53,998 bases of DNA. Source: Peptoniphilus asaccharolyticus DSM 20463 (GTDB lineage: Bacteria; Bacillota; Clostridia; Tissierellales; Peptoniphilaceae). Both the position numbers and the translations under genes were made by a program. Each line of letters opens with the position of its first letter. Positions within the stretch are counted from its first letter, which is position 1. Under the pieces are notes generated by a model. It was not told where the DNA came from. It made no database searches and was given only the letters and a program-made list of their open reading frames with translations. Location: positions 1 through 53,998 of the forward strand of contig NZ_FWWR01000014.1 of the NCBI RefSeq assembly GCF_900176115.1, written 5' to 3'. Shown here piece by piece: positions 49,969-53,998 of the stretch.

Positions 49969-51429
49969 ATGAGAGACATAGACGGAGACAAAAATAATTA
50001 TACACTACTTGCAGATTTTTACGAATTTACTATGGGAAATGGCTTTTTCAAATCACATTTAAAGGACGAAATTGTGTGTTTTGATATGTTCTTTAGATCT
50101 GTACCTGACAATGCAAGTTATGCAATACTTGCGGGGATAGAGCAGATGGTTGAGTACTTAGAGCATTTGAAATTTACAGATGATGATATTGAGTTCTTAA
50201 AGACAAAGAAAATATTCGATGATGAATTCTTAGAATACTTAAGAAACTTTAAATTTGAATGTGACGTATGGGCAATCCCTGAAGGGACTGTTATATTCCC
50301 AAATGAACCTTTAGTTATAGTTAAGGGTCCTGCAATACAAGCTCAATTTATAGAAACTATGATTCTTTTGACTATTAATCATCAGTCTATGATAGCAACA
50401 AAAGCCAACAGAATTTGTACTTCAGCAGAGGGCAGACCTGTAATAGAATTTGGTTCAAGAAGAGCTCAAGGATACTCAGGAGCAATGCTTGGAGCGAGAG
50501 CGTCTTATATAGGAGGATGTGTTGGAACGGCTAACACACTTGCTGAAAAAGCATACGGAGTCCCAGCTATGGGAACTATGGCTCACTCATGGATTCAACT
50601 TTTTGATTCTGAATATGAGGCATTTAAGAAATTTGCTGAAACATATCCTGACAATTGCTATCTGTTGGTAGATACATTTGACACTTTAAAAGAGGGTATT
50701 CCAAATGCCATTAAAGTGTTTAATGAAGTGATTTTGCCAAAAGGATATAGACCAAAGGGAATTAGAATAGACTCTGGAGACATGGCTTATTTAACTAAGG
50801 AAGCAAGGAAGATGTTAGATGAGGCAGGTTTTGAAGATTGTCAAATAATGGCTTCAAATTCTCTGGATGAATTTACAATACAAAATATTTTACTACAAGG
50901 GGCGAAAGTAGATTCTTTTGGTGTTGGAGAAAGACTTATAACATCAAAGAGTTCTCCTGTCTTTGGTGGAGTTTACAAATTAACTGTTGTTGAAAAAGAT
51001 GGAAAGATGATTCCTAAGATAAAAATTTCTGAAAATGTAAGTAAAATTACAAATCCAGGATTTAAAAATTTATATCGTCTTTATGACAACAAAACAGGTA
51101 AGGCAATGGCAGATGTCATAACTCTACATGATGAAACAATAGATGAAGAAGAGTATGAAATCTTCCATCCAGTGCATACTTGGAAGAGAAAGAGACTAAG
51201 TGATTTTACAGCTAAACCACTTTTAGTGCCTATATATGAAAAAGGTAAGTTGGTATATGACTTGCCAACAATAGATGAAATAAGAGATAAAGTTCAAGTT
51301 GAATTGGGTACTATATGGGAAGAAGTAAAGAGACTTGATAATCCACAAGAGTATATTGTGGACTTGTCACAAGAACTTTGGAATATAAAAGATGAACTTT
51401 TAAAATCTCATGGAAAGGGAGTTAAATGA
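49969..51429 (+). CDS. pncB: Nicotinate phosphoribosyltransferase
   Basis: 486 aa. Joins nicotinate and PRPP to nicotinate mononucleotide in NAD salvage, with ATP hydrolysis. ADFYEFTMGNGFFKS is the N-terminal family motif. RPVIEFGSRRAQGYSGAM and GVPAMGTMAHSWIQLFDSE carry the conserved His and substrate loop. LLVDTFDTLKEG and GIRIDSGDMAYLTKEARKMLDEAG are the phosphate-binding parts. FGVGERLITSKSSPVFGGVYKL is typical of the barrel end. The long C-terminal domain marks the bacterial NAPRTase subgroup 1. ATGA couples it to the next gene. Confidence 0.95.
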   Translation: MRDIDGDKNNYTLLADFYEFTMGNGFFKSHLKDEIVCFDMFFRSVPDNASYAILAGIEQMVEYLEHLKFTDDDIEFLKTKKIFDDEFLEYLRNFKFECDVWAIPEGTVIFPNEPLVIVKGPAIQAQFIETMILLTINHQSMIATKANRICTSAEGRPVIEFGSRRAQGYSGAMLGARASYIGGCVGTANTLAEKAYGVPAMGTMAHSWIQLFDSEYEAFKKFAETYPDNCYLLVDTFDTLKEGIPNAIKVFNEVILPKGYRPKGIRIDSGDMAYLTKEARKMLDEAGFEDCQIMASNSLDEFTIQNILLQGAKVDSFGVGERLITSKSSPVFGGVYKLTVVEKDGKMIPKIKISENVSKITNPGFKNLYRLYDNKTGKAMADVITLHDETIDEEEYEIFHPVHTWKRKRLSDFTAKPLLVPIYEKGKLVYDLPTIDEIRDKVQVELGTIWEEVKRLDNPQEYIVDLSQELWNIKDELLKSHGKGVK

Positions 51430-52292
51430 AATATTACGGAAATGTATTTAGACCGCCTAGTGAAGCAAGATCTTTAATCATTCAAGCTACTATAGGATGT
51501 TCACACAACAAGTGTACCTTTTGTTATATGTACAAAGATGAACCGTTTATAATAAGAGATATAGATGATGTCATAGCAGATTTGGAAGAAGATAGAGATT
51601 ATTTTCACTTCTATGAGAGAGTGTTTATTGCTGATGGAGATGCACTTATAATCCCAACAGATAAACTTCTAAAGCTCATAAATTATATAAATGAAAATAT
51701 GCCTAATGTGAAGAGGATATCTTCTTATGCGACAGCTAAGGATATAAATTTAAAGACAGAAGAAGAACTGAAATTGCTTTATGACAATGGTTTGAGAATG
51801 CTTTATATAGGTTTTGAAAGTGGAGATGAAGAGATACTTAGAGATATCAACAAGGGACTTACTACAAAAGACTATATAGAGGCGATGGAGAAGGTAAACA
51901 AAGTTGGGTTTGAATCTTCAATCACAATAATAGCTGGTCTTGGTGGTACTGCTAAATGGGAACAAAATGCCGTTGGAACAGCAGAGTTGATAAGTAAGAC
52001 AAAACCAAAATATGTGAGTTATTTGACAATTAGACTTTATGAAAATGCAAGCCTATATAGAGACTATGCATCTGGAAAGTTTGAAATGCCAACAGCTGAA
52101 CAAATTTTGTTTGAGATGAGAAAATTTTTGGAACATGTTGATTCTGAAGGTACTGTATTCAGATCTAACCATGCTTCCAACTATGTATTGTTGGGCGGAA
52201 CTTTAAACAGAGATAGAGAGGCTCTAATTGCTCAAATTGATGAAACTCTCAGAAGAAAGAATTTTAGACCAGGAATGATGAGAGGTCTTTAG
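51426..52292 (+). CDS. Radical SAM protein, function unassigned
   Basis: 288 aa. QATIGCSHNKCTFCYMYKDEPF carries the CxxxCxxC cluster motif that binds the SAM-cleaving [4Fe-4S] centre. FIADGDALIIPTDKLLKLI resembles the family GGE-like region, and LRMLYIGFESGDEEILRDINKG is a typical SAM-contact strand (GxESG). No extra Fe-S or B12 domain is evident. It belongs to the broad COG1032-like group. It overlaps pncB by 4 nt, so a link to nicotinate/NAD metabolism is possible but not shown by its motifs. Confidence 0.85.
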   Translation: MKYYGNVFRPPSEARSLIIQATIGCSHNKCTFCYMYKDEPFIIRDIDDVIADLEEDRDYFHFYERVFIADGDALIIPTDKLLKLINYINENMPNVKRISSYATAKDINLKTEEELKLLYDNGLRMLYIGFESGDEEILRDINKGLTTKDYIEAMEKVNKVGFESSITIIAGLGGTAKWEQNAVGTAELISKTKPKYVSYLTIRLYENASLYRDYASGKFEMPTAEQILFEMRKFLEHVDSEGTVFRSNHASNYVLLGGTLNRDREALIAQIDETLRRKNFRPGMMRGL

Positions 52293-52303
52293 AAAGGATT
52301 ATT

Positions 52304-53011
52304 ATGTTATATAGACTTAATTTAACTGATGAGGACAGGTATCATAGCTTAATAGAAAATAATTTGATTGTTTTTAGCGAATTATTGGATTCAAATGCAG
52401 AGGAGCTACTAAATATAGAGCGACCTTTTGGGACTTGTTTTAAGTTGGTAAAAGGAGACTATATTTGGATAAAACATAAAGAAGTATTCCTTATAGCAAA
52501 AGTTAAAGACAAAGGATTTTTAGATATAGACAGAGAGTTAGTCTTAGTGTCTGTTGAGTTTTATAGATATTCAGAAGAAATGGATGTTTTAAAAGGTGAT
52601 TTTGCAGAAGATGAACTCGAAGAAATAGATGATGAGTTGCTTCTTATAAAGAGCCAAGGGATATTTATAGAGCTTTCAAATAAGAATAGGGACGAGTCTA
52701 CGCCTAAAAATCAAATTCAAATTAGAAAAAAAGCAGAAATAAAAAATAAAGATTCTGAAAAAATAAATATACAGACAAAGCCTTCAAATAATTTTGGGGA
52801 GATGATAATAGAAGTGCATTCACCAAAGAGTGAAAATTCTTCTAAAATCCCAGCAACTATAAATTCTAAAAAAGAGATAGAAGTTAGTAATAGTTGGGAC
52901 AAATTTTATGTAGAGATGATGAAATCTCAAATGGAACTATTTGCAAAGATGCAGCCAATCTCATTGGATGAGTTTTTTAAAATGCAAAAGAAATTTTGGG
53001 AAAAGTTTTAA
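52304..53011 (+). CDS. Uncharacterised protein, 235 aa
   Basis: AGAAAGGA precedes ATG 52304, 11 nt after the radical SAM stop, so it belongs to the same operon. Residues 1-120 look like a compact alpha/beta domain (LNLTDEDRYHSLIENNLIVF, FKLVKGDYIWIKHKEVFLIAKV, ELVLVSVEFYRY). Residues 125-200 are Lys/Asn/Ser-rich and probably unstructured. The last 35 residues form an amphipathic helix rich in Met and aromatics (VEMMKSQMELFAKMQPISLD, FFKMQKKFWEKF). No signal or span. I recognise no family. Confidence 0.65.
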   Translation: MLYRLNLTDEDRYHSLIENNLIVFSELLDSNAEELLNIERPFGTCFKLVKGDYIWIKHKEVFLIAKVKDKGFLDIDRELVLVSVEFYRYSEEMDVLKGDFAEDELEEIDDELLLIKSQGIFIELSNKNRDESTPKNQIQIRKKAEIKNKDSEKINIQTKPSNNFGEMIIEVHSPKSENSSKIPATINSKKEIEVSNSWDKFYVEMMKSQMELFAKMQPISLDEFFKMQKKFWEKF

Positions 53012-53028
53012 AATATTTAAATAAAAGT

Positions 53029-53095
53029 TTTCAAAGTTTACCTTTTTATATATACTAAAGAAGCAATCTTTAGTTTAAAAGTTAAGTTCACTTTT
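53029..53095 (+). promoter_or_regulatory. Promoter and structured leader of the HAD gene
   Basis: TTTCAA (53029-53034) and TATACT (53051-53056) have a 16-nt spacer. Overlapping the -10, ACTAAAGA (53054-53061) pairs perfectly with TCTTTAGT (53067-53074). A second hairpin, AAAAGT/ACTTTT, follows at 53077-53095. The first would form at the very 5' end of the RNA, or act as an operator. Confidence 0.4.
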
Positions 53096-53113
53096 TGGGA
53101 AGAAGGAGAAATA

Positions 53114-53350
53114 ATGTTAATAATATTTGATTTAGATGGCACTATCATAGAATCTGGAGAGGGTATAGTTAGAAGTTTTGAATATACTCTTGATAAGATG
53201 GGGTTGGAAGTGCCAAGTGCAAAGGAATTGGAAAAATATATAGGACCACCTTTGGATGATACATTCAAAAACAGCCTTAAATTTAATGAAGAGGAAGCCG
53301 AAAGAGCACTTTCATATTATAGAGGTTTTTATTCAGACGAATTGTCAAAT
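53114..53350 (+). pseudogene. HAD phosphatase gene, cut by IS30
   Basis: AAGGAG precedes the ATG. The N-terminus MLIIFDLDGTIIESGEGIVRSF has the DxDGT nucleophile motif of phosphoglycolate-phosphatase-like HAD hydrolases. The helical cap follows (YTLDKMGLEVPSAKELEKYIGPPLDDTF, YYRGFYSDEL). About 79 native codons remain before the IS30 inverted repeat at 53351. The frame then reads MQHLW and stops at 53371. The family is normally about 210-220 aa, so motifs II (T/S), III (K) and IV (DD) are missing and the product should be inactive. The 3' part must lie beyond the IS outside the window, or be lost. Confidence 0.88.
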
Positions 53351-53361
53351 CAAATGCAACA
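53351..53361. repeat. IS30 terminal inverted repeat, copy 2
   Basis: CAAATGCAACA, the partner of CAAGTGCAACA (reverse complement of 807-817). It marks the transposase 3' end of the element and the exact site at which the HAD gene is broken. Confidence 0.65.
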
Positions 53362-53362
53362 C

Positions 53363-53998
53363 CTATGGTAAGAGACCAAAAAGTTCTTCTTTAGGTGTTT
53401 TATATTTTATACATTTTCTAGGTCTATTATTCATTAAACTTAAGTTATAATTTAATTCATCAATATTCACTTCTGATAAATCCATACCCTTAGGATAAAA
53501 CTCCCTCAAAAGTCCGTTACTATTTTCATTTGTACCTTTTTGCCATGCACAATAGGGATCACAAAAATAAGTTTTGCATCCTAATTCTTTTTCTATTTTC
53601 TCAAATTCTGAAAATTCTTTACCTCTATCAAAGGTTATTGTTTTTACTAATTCTTTTGGATAATCTTTTAATGCATTTATTATTGCTGGTGTTACGCTTT
53701 CCGACTTTCTATTTTCAACTAGGATTGCTATATAATATCTAGATTTTCTTTCTGCTAAAGTTACGAAACAACATCTACTTTTCCTTTTATGATCTAATCT
53801 GCCTGATTCCACTGTATCTGCTTCCCAGTGGCCTAATTCTTGCCTTCTGTATATCTCTTTAGGTCTTTTCTTAATTGTTCTACCTTTATCATTGAATTTT
53901 CCTCTTTTTTCTGCTGGCCTTTTAAATTTAGCTTTTCTTCTCAAATTTTTCATACTAGTTTTTGGCAGCTTTTTTGCGTGTATCATTCTATATATCGT
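53363..53998 (-). CDS. IS30-family transposase, partial at edge
   Basis: C-terminal part of a DDE transposase; its N-terminal third lies outside the window. The catalytic triad is complete: Asp in GHWEADTVESG, Asp in TITFDRGKEFSEF and Glu in GTNENSNGLLREFYPKG. DPYCAWQKGTNEN and LNNRPRKCIKYKTP-like residues (MNNRPRKCIKYKTPKEEL) are standard IS30 features. No frameshift is present at the HWEAD position where copy 1 carries an extra T. It is probably active. The stop codon lies 2 nt inside the terminal repeat. Confidence 0.92.
   Translation of the reverse strand, partial: TIYRMIHAKKLPKTSMKNLRRKAKFKRPAEKRGKFNDKGRTIKKRPKEIYRRQELGHWEADTVESGRLDHKRKSRCCFVTLAERKSRYYIAILVENRKSESVTPAIINALKDYPKELVKTITFDRGKEFSEFEKIEKELGCKTYFCDPYCAWQKGTNENSNGLLREFYPKGMDLSEVNIDELNYNLSLMNNRPRKCIKYKTPKEELFGLLP

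Larger units (their letters stand above)
53351..53998 (-). mobile_element. IS30-family element, copy 2 (runs off window)
   Basis: Begins at the inverted repeat at 53351 inside the HAD gene and continues past the right edge. Its right part (53721-53998) matches 101-380 of copy 1 almost base for base. Same orientation as copy 1. Confidence 0.88.

Overview
The window reads as chromosome from a low-G+C, anaerobic Gram-positive bacterium. The overall gene set, the style of the surface proteins (copper-amine-oxidase-N-like tail, FIVAR-type module) and the gene order decarboxylase-tmk-darA-holB-ricT resemble the Peptoniphilaceae/Tissierellia (Parvimonas, Finegoldia, Peptoniphilus group). This assignment rests on recall of family traits, not on a search. 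Genes are dense, mostly on the + strand, many overlap by 4 nt (ATGA/TTGA), and strong hairpin-plus-T terminators separate the operons.

Layout. 1-3100 is an accessory, decaying strip: a fragment of an LCP-family cell-wall gene, a truncated and frameshifted IS30-type element, an orphan gene, a KilA-N gene broken by two stop codons, a small conserved orphan and a gene-free stretch. 3160-7514 is a housekeeping operon: Orn/Lys/Arg decarboxylase-like protein, thymidylate kinase, two tandem PII-like c-di-AMP receptors, DNA polymerase III delta' and RicT. 7539-10418 holds a membrane-anchored alpha/beta hydrolase, an orphan and ferritin, followed by tRNA-Lys. 10775-17023 carries aspartate kinase, a PepSY lipoprotein, the methionine importer metNIQ and glycerol kinase. 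17087-20659 is class I ribonucleotide reductase. 20660-24400 is a repeat-rich zone around a large secreted surface protein; it includes a three-unit array of ~144-nt period, inverted hairpin elements and a wrecked IS200/IS605 tnpA. 24399-25656 has a GNAT and a LysR regulator on the minus strand.

25748-32202 is a complete phosphate regulon unit: a candidate Pho box with a 22-bp direct repeat, then pstS-pstC-pstA-pstB-phoU-phoP-phoR. Its PstS has the two halves of the usual protein in swapped order. Next come an aldehyde dehydrogenase and a Fur-family repressor divergent from a zinc/manganese ABC importer. 36917-40553 is an operon of YbaK deacylase, phosphoglucomutase, a degenerate PfkB-like protein and an isochorismatase-like hydrolase. 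40642-45109 is a tightly overlapped set of SbcD/YhaO-like nuclease, SbcC/YhaN-like ATPase, a second metallophosphoesterase and a CYTH enzyme. PEP synthase follows. A minus-strand operon (49824-47633) encodes a Fic-fold protein without Fic catalytic residues, a lipoprotein with an internal duplication and a secreted copper-amine-oxidase-N-like protein. The window ends with nicotinate phosphoribosyltransferase, a radical SAM protein, an orphan, and a HAD phosphatase gene cut by a second IS30 copy.

Most notable for follow-up: the permuted PstS with its Pho box, the pseudo-Fic operon, the tandem DarA paralogues, the nuclease/phosphoesterase/CYTH operon, the PfkB-like likely pseudoenzyme and the hairpin repeat family. 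I see no CRISPR array, rRNA or prophage structural genes. I do not claim any of these is a proven new system.
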